DNA from: Prorocentrum cordatum
Taxonomy: Eukaryota; Sar; Dinophyceae; Prorocentrales; Prorocentraceae
Length of the DNA stretch: 42,500 nucleotides
Reading direction: 5' to 3'
Assembly: GCA_963575745.1 (NCBI GenBank)
Contig: CAUYUJ010021159.1
Coordinates: 579,427 to 621,926 of the forward strand
Shown here: piece by piece, positions 1-10,696 of the stretch
Numbering within the stretch: position 1 is the stretch's first letter
Layout: the number at the start of each line of letters is the position of its first letter
The notes under the pieces: model-generated
What the model was told of the DNA's origin: nothing
The model's database searches: none
The model's input: only the letters and a program-made list of their open reading frames with translations
Program-made: the position numbers and the translations under genes

Positions 1-410
1 AGGAGGGGAGGAGGTGGGAGGAGCGCGTGGAGGTGGAGGTTGGAGCAGGAGGGGAGGAGGAGGGAGGGAGGAGGGGGGAGGAGGAGGAGGAGGAGGAGGA
101 GGAGGAGGTGAGGAGTTGGAGGAGAAGGAGGAGGAGGAGGAGGAGGAGGAGGGGGGGGTGGCGGGAGAAAGAGGAGAGGAGGAGGAGGAGGAGGGGAGCA
201 GCAGGAGGAGGAGGAGGAGGAGGAGGAGGAGGAGGTGGCGGGAGAACGAGGAGGAGGGTGGTCGAAGAGAGGGCTCCGGCGGCGCCAGAAAGCCTCGATC
301 CTCGAGCCTGGGCTTCGGAGTCTGCAGAGTGAGCAGGAGGAGGAGGAGGAGGAGGAGGAGGAGAAGGAAGAAGAAGAGGAGGAGGAGGAGGAGGAGGAGG
401 AGGAGGGAGG
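1..410. repeat. (GGA/AGG)n polypurine microsatellite tract
   Basis: The + strand is almost entirely purine here, built from AGG/GGA/GAG triplets with short interruptions such as the segment around 290-335. All three frames translate as runs of Glu, Gly or Arg. I treat these frames as repeat artefacts, not genes. The tract starts at the window edge, so its full length is unknown. Confidence 0.95.
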
Positions 411-837
411 GGGAGGGGGAGTTGTTCTACATGTTCAGTCTTTCGTAATTTTCGGCCTCCAGGGGCCATTTTGGGAACCAGGAAGCCGCGCGGGGCTCCG
501 GCACCGCACGGGGACCGCGCCGGAGGCGCGGGGAGTGAAAGCGTATTTGTTCGGGGTCCGACCGTCGGAGTAATTCTTAGAAGTATTCGGGGCTCTAAGA
601 ACATGTCGTGGTAGGCCTATAGGAATGCAGAGACGGTCGGTCCCTGCTCAACAGGAGGAGGGATTTTTGATTGCGCCGTTGACGAAGCACATCGCCTGTC
701 AGCAAATTGTGGTACGCAGCCGGCAGAGACAATTTGGCACACTCAGGCGGCTGCGCTCAAAAGTCGAAAAATGAACATTTTGCACGGGCACCCAAGCTCA
801 CAGGGCAGTCAGTGAACCAGTGAACTTTCAACCGTGG
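411..837. other. Non-coding segment with a dispersed-repeat fragment
   Basis: No convincing exon is visible. Positions 592-620 match 10976-11004 at 27 of 29 bases around the core ATGTCGTGGTAGGCCTAT, so a dispersed repeat ends or passes through here. The rest is unremarkable GC-rich DNA. Confidence 0.5.
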
Positions 838-975
838 CCCCGGAGGAGGGAGGGAGGCAGGAGGGAGGAGGAGGTAGGACTCCCCCTTCCTTCCCCCTCC
901 TCCCTCCTCCTCCTCCCTCTGCCTCCCTCCCTCCTCCCCTCCCTCCTCCTCCCCCCCCTCCTCCTCATTCCTTCC
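838..975. repeat. GGA then TCC mirror-like microsatellite
   Basis: A short AGG/GGA run (838-875) is followed directly by a TCC/CTCC run (885-975). Polypurine and polypyrimidine blocks therefore face each other on the same strand and could pair as an imperfect hairpin. Confidence 0.85.
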
Positions 976-984
976 CTCCGGCCT

Positions 985-1065
985 CCTCCGAGGCGAGGGC
1001 GTTCCAGGGGTGCCCGGGGCGTCCCGAACGGCCGCTGGAGACCCGAGGTATGGCCCGATAAGCGA
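985..1065 (+). repeat. Dispersed repeat family D, copy 1
   Basis: The segment centres on the motif GAACGGCCGCTGGAGACCCG. Related segments lie at 31343-31425 and 32131-32235, with the shared pattern GTCCCRAACG..C..GAGACCCGA. I see no inverted termini and no coding potential. It may be part of a larger mobile element. Confidence 0.6.
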
Positions 1066-1082
1066 GGTCTGGCCCGAAAACC

Positions 1083-1118
1083 GAGACCGAGGAGGAGGAG
1101 GAGGAGGAGGAGGAGGCG
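1083..1118. repeat. (GGA)n microsatellite
   Basis: A near-perfect run of GAG triplets, about 12 units, immediately before an inverted-repeat element. Confidence 0.9.
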
Positions 1119-1128
1119 GAGCGCCTAT

Positions 1129-1386
1129 TTGGATCCCCGCTGGGGTTGTTGAGGGGACGGGGGGTATAAGTGGATGCCTAGCTCAGAAGTGATGTGCAAG
1201 TGCCCTAAGCGGCTTGCGGGGGCAAGGATTTAGGTTTTGTGGGCTGAGCCCACTTAGCAGAGTTACCTGACCTCATGAAGCCAGTGAGGGCATTTGCATC
1301 CCATTCATAAGCGAGGCTAGGCCAGATACCAGCGTCCACTCATTCTCCCCCCCCCATATCCCCTTAGCAACCAGCGGTGACCCAAG
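1129..1386. mobile_element. MITE-like inverted-repeat element, family B, copy 1
   Basis: The left terminus reads TTGGATCCCCGCTGGGGTTG. The right terminus, reverse-complemented, reads CTTGGGTCACCGCTGGTTGC, so the ends are an imperfect inverted pair of roughly 45 bp. The interior shares the words AAGTGCCCTAAG and CTAGGCCAGAT with copies at 26512-26968 and 28956-29225. There is no open frame, so it would be non-autonomous. No clear target-site duplication was found. Confidence 0.65.
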
Positions 1387-1389
1387 TAC

Positions 1390-1720
1390 TCCCCAGATCT
1401 CTCCCGGGGTGCCTTTGGACCAGGATTCTGAGGCGCCCCCAGCCGTGGCGACGAGGGCCTCCCAGGATTCACAAGAAGGCGGAAGCGAGGGAAGGGCCGC
1501 GCTACCCCTACGTGCCCCTCCTCGGGGCACTGCGCCCGGCACGCGCCCGACGCGCCGCCCCGCAAGAGGCCGGGCACGGCGACGGCCGCCGCGGAGGCGG
1601 TGCTCGGCATGACGGCGGCCGCCCGCGGGGACGCCCTCGGCAGGCCGGCCACGGCGGGACGCCCGGGCACCGCGGGCGCGGCGCGGCCCACGACGGCGGG
1701 CGCCGGGCTGAGGACGTCGT
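1390..1720. other. GC-rich segment without a supported gene
   Basis: Long open frames run through on both strands only because the DNA is GC-rich and adjoins a GTC repeat. They have Arg/Ala/Pro-biased composition, overlap each other on opposite strands and show no recognisable domain. Confidence 0.5.
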
Positions 1721-1738
1721 CGACGCCGCCGCCGCCGC

Positions 1739-1792
<54 letters not shown>

Positions 1793-1849
1793 TGCCGTCG
1801 CCGTCGTCGTCGTCGTCGTCGGCGTCGTCGTCGTCGTCGCCGTCAGCTG

Positions 1850-1883
<34 letters not shown>

Positions 1884-1888
1884 TGTTG
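1721..1888. repeat. (GCC)n then (GTC)n microsatellite
   Basis: GCC triplets pass into a long run of GTC/CGT triplets with a few GCC or GTT interruptions. Frames read poly-Ser, poly-Val or poly-Asp depending on strand. A smaller, decayed GTC run recurs at about 2450-2505. Confidence 0.95.
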
Positions 1889-1944
1889 TCGGCGAGGGCA
1901 TCGTCCGACGGGCGGAGGCCGCGCTGCCGGCGGGAGTGGCTGAG

Positions 1945-2125
1945 CGTTGCCGTCCTGGTCCTCCAAGCTCCCGGAGGCGTTCTCGCCTCGTCCCTCTCCA
2001 CGTCCTGGGCCTCGTCCTCCAAGCTCCCACCGTTTCCCCTGCCCCGTCCTCCTCCGCGTCTTCGCGCCCTCTTCCTGCAAGGTCCTGGAGGCTCTCTCGC
2101 TTCGTCCTCCTCCCATGCCTCCTCG
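1945..2125. repeat. Degenerate minisatellite, about 60-bp period
   Basis: The phrase TCCTCCAAGCTCCC occurs near 1960 and again near 2019. A weaker TCCTGCAAGGTCCTGGAGGC follows near 2071. CTCGTCC phrases lie between. The pyrimidine-rich strand is +. Confidence 0.55.
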
Positions 2126-2155
2126 ATGCCCGTTCTGTGTCGTCCGCTACGCGTG

Positions 2156-2335
2156 GAAGTGGCCCTTCGTCGGAGTGACCTCCTGGTGTGGGTCCATTGG
2201 GGTCCACAGATCGGGCCCCTCTCCGATCGCCGAGTGCAATGCGACAGCAGCGGCCTGCGCACTCGGGTTTGGCCCTCGCGAGAGCCCGCAGAAGCCGCGC
2301 ACCAAAGCCCATTCATACCCAGGGTCATTCTGGCG
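2156..2335 (+). repeat. Dispersed repeat family E, copy 1
   Basis: The segment is homologous to 30620-30795 in the same orientation. Shared words include GTGRCCCTTCG near the start, GCGCACCAAAG in the middle and CCAGGGT near the end. It has no terminal inverted repeat and no recognised product. Confidence 0.65.
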
Positions 2336-2554
2336 CGTAGCCGACCCGAGGTCCAATGTTGCGACCCGAGATCCGACGAGCTGGTGACCTCCTCCGCGTC
2401 GCCGTCTTCCCCTGATCGGCACGGTCGTAATCGGTACGTCAAGACTGGGGTTGTCGTCGTCGTCGTCTTCGTCGTGGTCGTCGGCTGTCGTCGTCGTCGT
2501 CCTCTCCGAATCGGCACGGTCGCAATATGTACGTGAAGAGTGGGGAAAGCAACC

Positions 2555-2670
2555 GACTGCAGTCCCAGTCCGTTTTGGGCAGGATTCGTTGTCGGTGTCA
2601 CCGCGGGCGCTGCCTTGCCTCTTTGAGACAGCGAATCGCTTGCTCAACAGTGGCCGCTGTTCCTTTTTTT
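2555..2670 (-). mobile_element. MITE-like family A, decayed copy
   Basis: The interior matches the reverse complement of the intact element at 28283-28493: TGTCGGTGTC, TTTGAGACAG and CAACAGTGGCCGCTGTT occur in the same order. The terminal repeats are too worn to place exactly, so the limits are approximate. Confidence 0.55.
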
Positions 2671-3113
2671 TCAGGAGGGGAAAATCAGAGCTTGAGTTAC
2701 CTACCCCGCTTTCGCATCCAGACAAAACCAAGTCATACCACGCGCCTCCTCGTCAAGTGGCCTGGCTGGCGAAGGCCGTAGCCTGGTATCGTTTGGTATC
2801 ATTCAGAAGCGAGGGCGGCCAAAAGCGAGGTCGGGTCGCTTGCCCCCTAAAGAACGCGCAGACACAAATAACCGTCGGTACCCAGGAGAAAAATAAGAAA
2901 TATCGGAATTGCCAGAAGAAATGGAACACTAGGGGGGGAATCCTGGGACATGTGTCTGTTAATGTGTGTGTGTGTGTGTCCCTAGTCCCCTTCACTGTTG
3001 GGCAACCTTTGCTTCGCTGGGCATCGTATTTTTTCCCGTCTACCCATTGCGGGCGTGCCCTCGGCGGTGGGCGCCAGGCCGAGGACCTCGTTCCACATCC
3101 TCGACCCCCCCAT

Positions 3114-3246
3114 GAGGGCCTGACGTTCAGATGAGCAAGAGGTCATGATGATGTTGATGATGATGTTGTTGTTGGTGTTGATGATGGTGATGATGATGAT
3201 GACGATGGCGACGATGATGAGGATGATGATGATGCTGCTGGTGCGT

Positions 3247-3279
<33 letters not shown>

Positions 3280-3422
3280 CTGATGCTGCTGATGATGATG
3301 ATAATGATGATGATGATGATGATGCGACGTTCCAAGGTTTCCAGGGTTTCTAGGATTCCTCTGACGTCCAGGAGCTTGCCCCCTTGAGGTCTGACGTTCA
3401 ACGGGGCAACAGGTCATGATAC

Positions 3423-3467
<45 letters not shown>

Positions 3468-3935
3468 GACTACGACGGCGACGATGATGATGCTGATGCG
3501 AATGATGATGACGACGATGATGATGATGATGCTGGTACTGATGATGATGATTGTGCTGGTACTGATGATGATGATGATTATGCTGATGATGATCAGACGT
3601 TCCCAGGTTCCGAAGATCTCCAGGATTCCCCTGACGTCCAGGATCTCGCCCCCTGAGGTCTGACGTTCAGAGGAGCAAGTGGTCATGATGATGCTGACGA
3701 TGATGGTGATAATACGACGACGATGATGACGGTGATGACGATGATGCCCATGATCATGATGGTGATGATGAAGATGGTGAGGATGACGATTGTGATGCTG
3801 ATGATGATGAGGATGATGATGATGCTGATGCTGATGCTGATGGTGAGGATGAGGATGAGGATGAGGATGGTGAACATGATACGTCCCGAGGCTTCCAGGA
3901 TCTCGAGGATTTCCTGGACGTCCACGGGGTGCATG
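3114..3935 (+). repeat. 270-bp tandem repeat carrying (ATG)n arrays
   Basis: A unique block of about 90 bp alternates with about 180 bp of ATG/GAT triplets. The marker TGACGTTCA occurs at 3121, 3392 and 3661, giving periods of 271 and 269 bp. Each unit also contains a CCAGGATTCC-like phrase and TGACGTCCAGGA before the next ATG run. A fourth, shortened unit ends near 3935. The translated frames are poly-Met, poly-Asp, poly-His or poly-Ile and are artefacts. Confidence 0.85.
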
Positions 3936-4379
3936 AGTGAGGGCCTCTTTGGAGATCCTGGAACGCTCCCTGAGCCAATCGCATCATGACACCATCATCG
4001 TCCAGGTCGTTGCGCAACAATGCAATGTCGTGAGAAACCACGAAGTGAGCCCCATCTCTGCGGCGCTTCTCGAGCCCGATCGACTGCGAGGGCCCTTGGG
4101 CCCGAGGCTGGGCGAGAACGTGCGAAGCGAACGAGTTGCAACGCCCTTCGGGGGTGCGCAATGCGGGCGCGATCTATAGGGGGGCAGCGAGGGCTGCAGA
4201 AAAGTTCTCAGGGCCCAAGAAGAGCACCTGTCTCCCCCCCTCCCATGTATCGCCCCTCGAATTACTTCGCGCCCAGCGTCCAGATCTCACGTCCCCGTCC
4301 TCCTGGGCTGGGATCTTTAAAGAGTCGCTTCGCCCCACCCACTCCCCGGTGGTGTTCTGACAGAGGAGCCTTCGTTCAC

Positions 4380-4550
4380 TGCCCCGTCCTCCCTCTCCTC
4401 CTCATTCACCCCCTTTTCGTCCCCGTCTTCTTACCTCTCCCTCTTGCCCTCCCTCCTCGTTTTATCCCTCCTCCTCCTCGTCCTCCTCCTCCTCCTCCTC
4501 CTCCTCCTCCTCCTCCTCCTCGTCCTCCTCCTCCTCCCCCTCCTTCCGCT
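4380..4550. repeat. (TCC)n polypyrimidine microsatellite
   Basis: TCC/CTC triplets dominate, interrupted by TCG. After a short gap a second TCC run at 4629-4672 passes into ATC triplets (4672-4690). Confidence 0.9.
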
Positions 4551-4859
4551 GGCAAGCCCACGCGAGCCTAGGCGGGGGATGCTGACCTTTCTTTTACGTT
4601 CGTCGCCCTCTCTTTGTCCTGCTCCTGCTCCTTATCCTCCTCCTCCTGCTCCTCCTCCTCCTCCTCCTCCTCATCATCATCATCTTCATCAAGGTTCAAG
4701 GCGGTGCCACATGGTCGGTTACGCAGGCGTCCTTGCTGAATCATGCTGTGCGGCAGCCGTTTCCCCTTCTTCCCTCATTGGTTAGGTTTCCGCCGTTCCG
4801 CCCTCCCCGGTTGGCCAGGGCAGCCGCCGCCTCCTCGTCCTCCTCTTCCTCCCCCTCCT

Positions 4860-5040
4860 TTTCACCTTCTATTTCATCATCACCGACAGCATCATCAGCA
4901 CCAACATGAGCATTTCCACCCTCATCATCAGCAGCACATTCATGATCATTTGAATCCTCGTCTTCATCCCCGAACGAATCGTGTTCATCGTAGCAGCCAC
5001 CCTCATCATCAGTACCGTCTTATTCACCATCTTCACCGTC
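4860..5040. repeat. Degenerate (CAT/CAC/ATC)n tract
   Basis: Interrupted CAT, CAC and ATC triplets, for example around 4875-4950. The frame reads His-rich on + and Met-rich on -. This looks like an old, decayed microsatellite. Confidence 0.7.
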
Positions 5041-5061
5041 ATACGTATTGGCCGGGAAATG

Positions 5062-5208
5062 TGTGAACCGTACGAACGAGGTGAGGCGCTTCGGTTCCAG
5101 GATGACAAAGCGCATGGATGACTGCGGCGGGGCGGTGAAGACGCTGCGCTCCGACTATGGGAAGCAGAACGTGAAGATCGCCTGTCTCGAGATGCAGGAG
5201 GTCAGTGT
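5062..5208 (+). CDS. Possible exon of an unknown gene (weak)
   Basis: After the decayed CAT tract, the frame containing VKTLRSDYGKQNVKIACLEM has balanced, charged, helix-like composition, unlike its low-complexity neighbours. It ends at GAG followed by GTCAGTG, which resembles a splice donor. The same frame stays open to a stop at 5659. A different frame (5629-5997) also has fairly ordinary composition. I recognise no family, and no acceptor or start can be fixed. It could be chance openness in GC-rich DNA. Confidence 0.2.
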
Positions 5209-5659
5209 AAACAGCGACTGCATGACAGACGGACGCGATATTAGTGAAGCTGGTGGAAGTTTCGCTCCCCCTCCTCGTCGCCGGCGGCGTGTTGAAGCGG
5301 AACATCAAGTGGATGCTGAAGTTCAAGTTCGCGTCGTGCAGCTCAAGTCGGCAAGGGCAGCGGCCACTTCTGCTGGCCCCTCCTCTGGCTTCGTAGGCAC
5401 TTCGAGGGGCGGCGATCCCAGGCCCAACTTGTCCAGTTCGAGTGCTGGACATGGTCCTGCTCGCCCTCCCCCTCGTCGGTCTGGACCACCAGCTCGCTCC
5501 GGCGAGTGTCCAAACCCATGCAATTTGTGGGCCCGTAGCTTCAATGGCCCGATCATGCCCACACATGCGCAGATCCACTTCGAATTCCTCCAGAAGGAAG
5601 CGCACCAGATTTCGGAAGCCGGCCGAACATGGGCTGCTGGTGCATGCGTGGATCTCTGA

Positions 5660-6409
5660 CGCGGACCGCGACCAGGCAGCATCTGGCACGCATCGGTCGT
5701 GGCATCCAGCCCCCCATCCGCCAGAAGGGCTGCGTCCTCGGGGTCGACGACGTCGAGCCCAAGGGCGCCGGGAGGAGCTCCGCGCGACGGGGCGGCAACC
5801 CATTCCAGGGCCAGCTCCACATTGTCGAGAACGGCGATCCCTGGGAACTGACGTCGGTCAAGGAGGCGGGCGGGCGACGGCGTGAATCTCGATATCGCGC
5901 CGCCCTTCTCCGACCACCTGCGCTTCGGCGTCGAGAAATGCGTCGCGCCGAGGCCGCCGGCGAGGGGGCGCGGCCGAAGCCCGAGGGTTCAGAGTAGCAA
6001 AACGCTCAGCAAGTCTCAGCGCCATCCAACAGATTTTCCCGTTGCTCGCCCCTGCTCCTCAGCTGGGAGTTTTGTTCGTCTTGGGAGGGGCTGGGGCGGC
6101 CCGCCCCCTGCGCCACCCGGCGATTGTCCTGGGCAGAAGTCCTCCTCCATTCGCCGGACCTTCAGCATCGCGCCCTGCTATGCGAGCGCCCTCTTCAGCG
6201 GCGTATATTGCAGCTGCGGCAATCGGCGCTCCCGCTCCGCGGAAGTCAGCGCGCTTGCCAGGGAGCCGGGAGACTCCTGGCGCGGTAAATGGCTTCGAAA
6301 CGCTCGGTCGTTTGCACCCCTGGGTCTCCAGCGTTCGCGGACAAACGCACTGATGGCGCTGTGATCTCCATTCCCAGACCCCCGACGCCATGATTTGCTC
6401 ATGACGCGA
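5660..6409. other. GC-rich segment with no supported gene
   Basis: Several overlapping open frames exist on both strands. The + frame containing RQKGCVLGVDDVEPKGAGR and, in another frame, VNLDIAPPFSDHLRFGVEKC have protein-like composition, but neither shows a known domain. They could be small exons or remnants. No repeat structure is visible. Confidence 0.3.
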
Positions 6410-6585
6410 CCCCCAGAGGTCCCGACCCATTCCCGCGGACCGGTTTTTCATCCAGAGTCGTTTTTTGACGGCCCCCAGGCCTGGTCGGGGCCCCCCGAGG
6501 CCGAGAATTGCGAAAAACTGCCCGTCGTGATTTTTGCCATGACTCGAGGGGTCTGGGCTCGCAAGTCTCCCCCCAGCCATCTCTG
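6410..6585 (-). repeat. Dispersed repeat family C, copy in reverse orientation
   Basis: Reverse-complemented, the segment contains GCCGTCAAAAAACGACTCTG and GGATGAAAAACCGG. The same phrases occur at 28785-28825. More worn relatives lie at 23935-24015, 25440-25600, 26385-26470, 26965-27030, 32630-32720 and 32880-32970. No open frame or terminal inverted repeat is evident. Confidence 0.65.
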
Positions 6586-7330
6586 ATAGGGTCGGGCGCC
6601 CCATTGTCGTCCTCGCGGGGCAGCGCCCCTGGCTTTCGTCTCTCTGGGGCAGGGGGGCCTCGTGATCACGAGTCCGCGCGTCGACCCTCGGCTGCGCCGC
6701 GCCGAGGAGAGCAGTTCGCTTGCCCGCGCTGCTTGCCCCCCCTCCAAGAAATACAGCGCCCCTCGAGCGCCGGTGGAGATTGGGGCTTCTCGGCGGGCAA
6801 CGGCGTTGGGGATCGCCTCGACGGCGCCCCTCCGCGCTACCCCTGGAGCGCTCTCTCCTGCGAATGCGCGCCCCGAGGTCTCACCTCAGTGAACGGAAGT
6901 GCCCCGGGATGAGGATGCCCGTCGCGAGATGGTCGGCGACGTCGCTGCCCCACCTCAGCCAGGCTGGACCGGGTCTATTCCAATGCAGGCCTCGGCAGAA
7001 ACTAGCGAACATTCATGCCGCGTTCATCTATCCACGCCCCCCAATTATCTATGTTGGCGGTGGGTTGGACGAGATGCACTGCAAACGCAGTCTTCCCCGC
7101 GCGTGCCAATGTTGGGTTCTGTGGCGCGGAGGGGCGCCCACCAACTGTTCCCCTCCACCGTGCCCCCGCAGCCCAGCTTCTCGATCTACGCCCTCGGTCT
7201 GGGACTCTCGGGAACGCCTTCGACGCGCGTCGCGCCGTTATGAGCTTTATTCGTTTCCCCCCGGGCCCTGCGCGCCCCCCCCCCGCCCATTCCCGAGTCG
7301 CCGAGCATCCCCGACTTCGTGGACATGGTC
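6586..7330. other. GC-rich segment, nothing recognised
   Basis: Multiple overlapping open frames of Arg/Pro/Ala-rich composition run on both strands. There is no tandem or inverted repeat of note and no recognisable domain. Confidence 0.4.
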
Positions 7331-7334
7331 TCTG

Positions 7335-7530
7335 GTTCTCGGCGTGAGCGACATGTGCGCGGGAAGAATGGGTACGATGCCCAACGGCAGGCCCTGTTGA
7401 TTTTGAACCTAATTCGCTGTCCGCGCCGCCACGCCGCCTGCCCAACAGCGGCCGCTGTTGGTTTGGGACAAGATTGGTGTTGGGCATCGTGCCCATTTTT
7501 CCTGCGCCCACGTCGGGCGCCCATATATTC
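7335..7530 (+). mobile_element. MITE-like family A, second recognisable copy
   Basis: The left arm contains GGGTACGATGCCCAAC (7370-7385). The right arm contains GTTGGGCATCGTGCCCATTT (7478-7497), its inverted counterpart. The outer parts GCGCGGGAAG and CCTGCGCCC also pair. The middle carries CCAACAGCGGCCGCTGTTGG, a perfect 20-bp palindrome, matching the position of the same motif in the intact copy at 28283-28493. It has no coding capacity. Confidence 0.75.
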
Positions 7531-7544
7531 CCCAGAAGCAACGC

Positions 7545-10110
7545 ACTTTTACTGGGGCCCCTTCTATGACGCCAGAGATCCTCAAGGAATGCTTCTGCCC
7601 CGCGCAAGACGCGATCTTCGATCGAATGCTTCGGCGAGGCCCCGGCCAATCCAGGCTGAAAGGTTGCGTATGTTTGAAGGCGAGGGGGGCAGTCGGGGCT
7701 TGACATCGCCGCGTCGCTGCCGCGCGCGTTCGCGTCCCTCCAGAGCTCCAAGCCTGCGCCGATGCTGGCGACCATTGCTTAACCGATTGCGGGGCGTCCA
7801 CCAGTTCCACGGAGCTCAGAGTAGCGAGCGGATCCACGAGGGGCCGCGCAGCCCCGCGCGGCTACGCAAGAGGGGCACGGAGCCGACCAGGCGCTGCGCC
7901 TCTTTACCGACTGTCACGACGCAGATTCCCCGCGCAGCGTCGATTTTCTCATCTCCGCTGCCCGGCCGAGCTGCCTGGCGCGCGAGCACTCCTGACGCCG
8001 GCCCTTCCCGAGGGCGCGATCTCGAGGCTCAAGCAGTTTTCCGGGCGTCGACTGGGCCCCGGACGTTTGACAATTATATGATGGGGCCCTGGGCGGCGCG
8101 AGGGGCTCGGCCTGCGGGCCCGACGGCATCCCTTGCAGCGCCCGCCAGAAGAATGGTGTCCAGGACCGTGGAATTTAGTTTGAAGGTTACACTGGTCCCC
8201 TGAACTTCGGGGCCCTGCCCTCCGACTTCAACCGCGCCGCGCAAGTTCTTCCGCCCGAAGGCGTTTTCCGGGAGCTCCAGGGGAAATCGTCGAGGCCGTC
8301 GACAAGAAGCGCCCCACTACCCCCTAGCACACCGACAGCTGATATGCGGCGAGCGCCCTCGGGCCCCCCTGCCGGGCTCAGAGACAACGCCAGGTCTCAG
8401 GCGCCCGTTGCGCCCTGGGCAACATTTCATTGGGGGCCCAACGGCTGCAGGGCGCTGGCTTCTGCGGGCGCTCGCAGGCAGGGATGCTGGCGATGGGCCT
8501 TCGCGACTCATTTCCCGCTGGTCACCCACGCGTGAAACTTCAGCGTTCTGGAAGCCAGTTTTTCCTCGGCGGATTTTCAACATGCTGCGCGGCAATGCAT
8601 CATTGCATGCAGGTGCTGATGTTTGCAGGGGATTGGGGCTTCGGGGGGGGGGGGGGGGGCAGCCCTTCGGCTCTGGATCCTCAGTGGAATCAAGCACGGG
8701 CGTCTTCTTGCTGGGATCCGGCCGCCATCGCATTCGACCCCGCGTTGACGAGGTTGCACAAGCAGCCAGGCCCTTGTCCTCGCTGCGCGCCGCTTGCTCT
8801 CACCGATGATGCCGCCGCTGCGTGCGCCGACGTTGTGCGCGCCGCGCCGCCCATGCTTGGCCCCGCGCGGCGCGTCTGCCACTCCGTGGGGCCGCGGATA
8901 ACATCGCATTTATACGTGCCTGGCCTGTTCACTAAATCTGGGGGGTCTTCTGGAACATCGGGGGGGGGGGGGGTCCTGGATCTGACCGCCTGGATGTCTG
9001 GGCTTGTCTGGATCGGGCCCCGCGGCCCCAACAACTCTTGCACTGCCCCCTACAAGTTCCTGGGAGGAGTCGGGGGCATCAGAAGTTCGTTTTTCGGGAC
9101 TACCCAAAGTGCAGCCAGCTGATTACCAACTCGTTGCGTGCAGCGTGCTCTCGTACGCGACGTCGCTCTACCCAGCCGCGAGGCTTGCGTAAAACCGAAA
9201 AACGCGGACCTTCATAGGCTTACCTGTGCCCACGGATACGCGTTCCATTCGGATATGTTTCGCTGTGCCGTTCGCGTCGGGCCCCCCGCTCGCGCCCGAC
9301 ATTTCGGATGCGCAAACCGAGATGCTACGTGCCAAGCTACGCCCAGGCGTCGGGTTTTCAATGCAAGTCTTATACAGCATCACCTGTGGGAGCAGTTGGG
9401 CAACGAACGCCTTCTTGTGCCGAGGGAAAAATAACTGGACGGATACATTGATCTGCTTATCACCGATATAGACACCACCGCTCGATTTCTAGTTTTTGCC
9501 CGCAGTTTGAGGAAGATTGTAACGACCTCCAGCGTTAGACCACTTCGACACTCACTCTCTACACCGTACCCACCCCCCGACTTGTTCAACTGCTCCGTGC
9601 CCACTGTTCCCAGCCTGGTATGCTCTCTACTTGTTTCACCGCGTTCAACACGGTCTGGTCCGCATCCAAAATATCCCCCTTTTCTCGGCGCGAGACCCCA
9701 TCAAATCATCAACCATGCCAGGCCGACGAATGGTGGATACCGAAAGGGAATCAAAAAGGTGCAGGTTCGGATGTGGCGCGGTCGGCGGAGATCCTATCTT
9801 CCGCTATTTTGACTGCCTGCCTGATGTTCCCATTATCCGAGATGTGTTCCTCTTCTCCTTGCATGGGACGCTTAATTCGGATGATGAGTGGTTTTCGAAT
9901 TCCCGTACACCCCCCTCAAACAACAGCACGGATGTTTTCTCGTTCCGGGTATTTTCCCTTGCCTTTCTTTCAGTGCTCCTCGAAGCGAGGCTGGCTTTGG
10001 CTTCGGAAAACCCGAGAGCTTCATAAGGAGTTGCGCTCGTGCTCTGGCTTGACGGTCCCCAGGTGTCCGCGAGTGTTTCCAGCGGCGCTGCGACACAGAA
10101 TTGGGTTTGC
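7545..10110. other. Long GC-rich stretch with no supported gene
   Basis: Unsupported open frames overlap on both strands. Homopolymer G runs sit near 8646-8660 and 8961-8973. From about 9440 the base composition becomes more balanced. I see no tandem array, inverted-repeat element or recognisable protein domain. Unrecognised short exons cannot be excluded. Confidence 0.4.
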
Positions 10111-10115
10111 TTTCG

Positions 10116-10116
10116 C

Positions 10117-10162
<46 letters not shown>

Positions 10163-10201
10163 GCCATCATCATCTTCATCATCATCGTCATCGACATCAT
10201 T

Positions 10202-10241
<40 letters not shown>

Positions 10242-10260
10242 CCATCCGCATCACCATCAC

Positions 10261-10295
<35 letters not shown>

Positions 10296-10305
10296 GTATC
10301 GTCAC

Positions 10306-10350
<45 letters not shown>
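10116..10350. repeat. (ATC)n microsatellite
   Basis: Nearly pure CAT/ATC triplets over about 235 bp with CGC, CAC and CTT interruptions. The frames read poly-His, poly-Ser and poly-Ile on +, and poly-Asp and poly-Met on -. The flanks are not related to the other ATC-bearing repeats in the window. Confidence 0.95.
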
Positions 10351-10695
10351 TCCCATATGTTTCGTTACTCGTTGTCAATATTCCCCTGCCCTCTTGCGCA
10401 TACGCCAAAACGGAAGGGCCGCACCGATGGCCTCCCCCCGTTTCTCTGGCGACGTGGGGCCAACTGGAACCCAGGGCTTCAGCGTCTCCGGCAGTTGCGC
10501 GGGCGCTTCTCAGACCTGTTGCCCGGGGTGCTCCGGGGGCCGCCTCCCGGACACTGGGGCCGTGACGAGAGGGACGGGCCCAGGGCGAGAGTGCTTGGGG
10601 CCCGCGCGTCGAGCAAGAGCACGCCGCCGGATGTCTCGGTTCGCACACTCCGCCCTGCAGGGGCCATCCCTGGCCGGCCCGACCCCACCCGATGC
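10351..10695. other. GC-rich segment without a supported gene
   Basis: Open frames on both strands continue out of the ATC tract. They have no recognisable domain and are best explained by composition. Confidence 0.4.
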
Positions 10696-10696
10696 C

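Noticed and set aside
462-480. GGCCATTTTGGGAACC, considered as a spliced-leader relic
   Set aside because: Only about ten bases match the leader and the flanks disagree. No gene start follows.
14-573. Open frames rich in Glu, Gly and Arg at the window start
   Set aside because: All frames of a GGA repeat are open, and no unique sequence or domain supports a gene.
1317-2312. 331-codon - strand frame with a long Asp run
   Set aside because: It spans the GTC microsatellite and overlaps equally long frames on +. It also runs through parts of dispersed repeats B and E.
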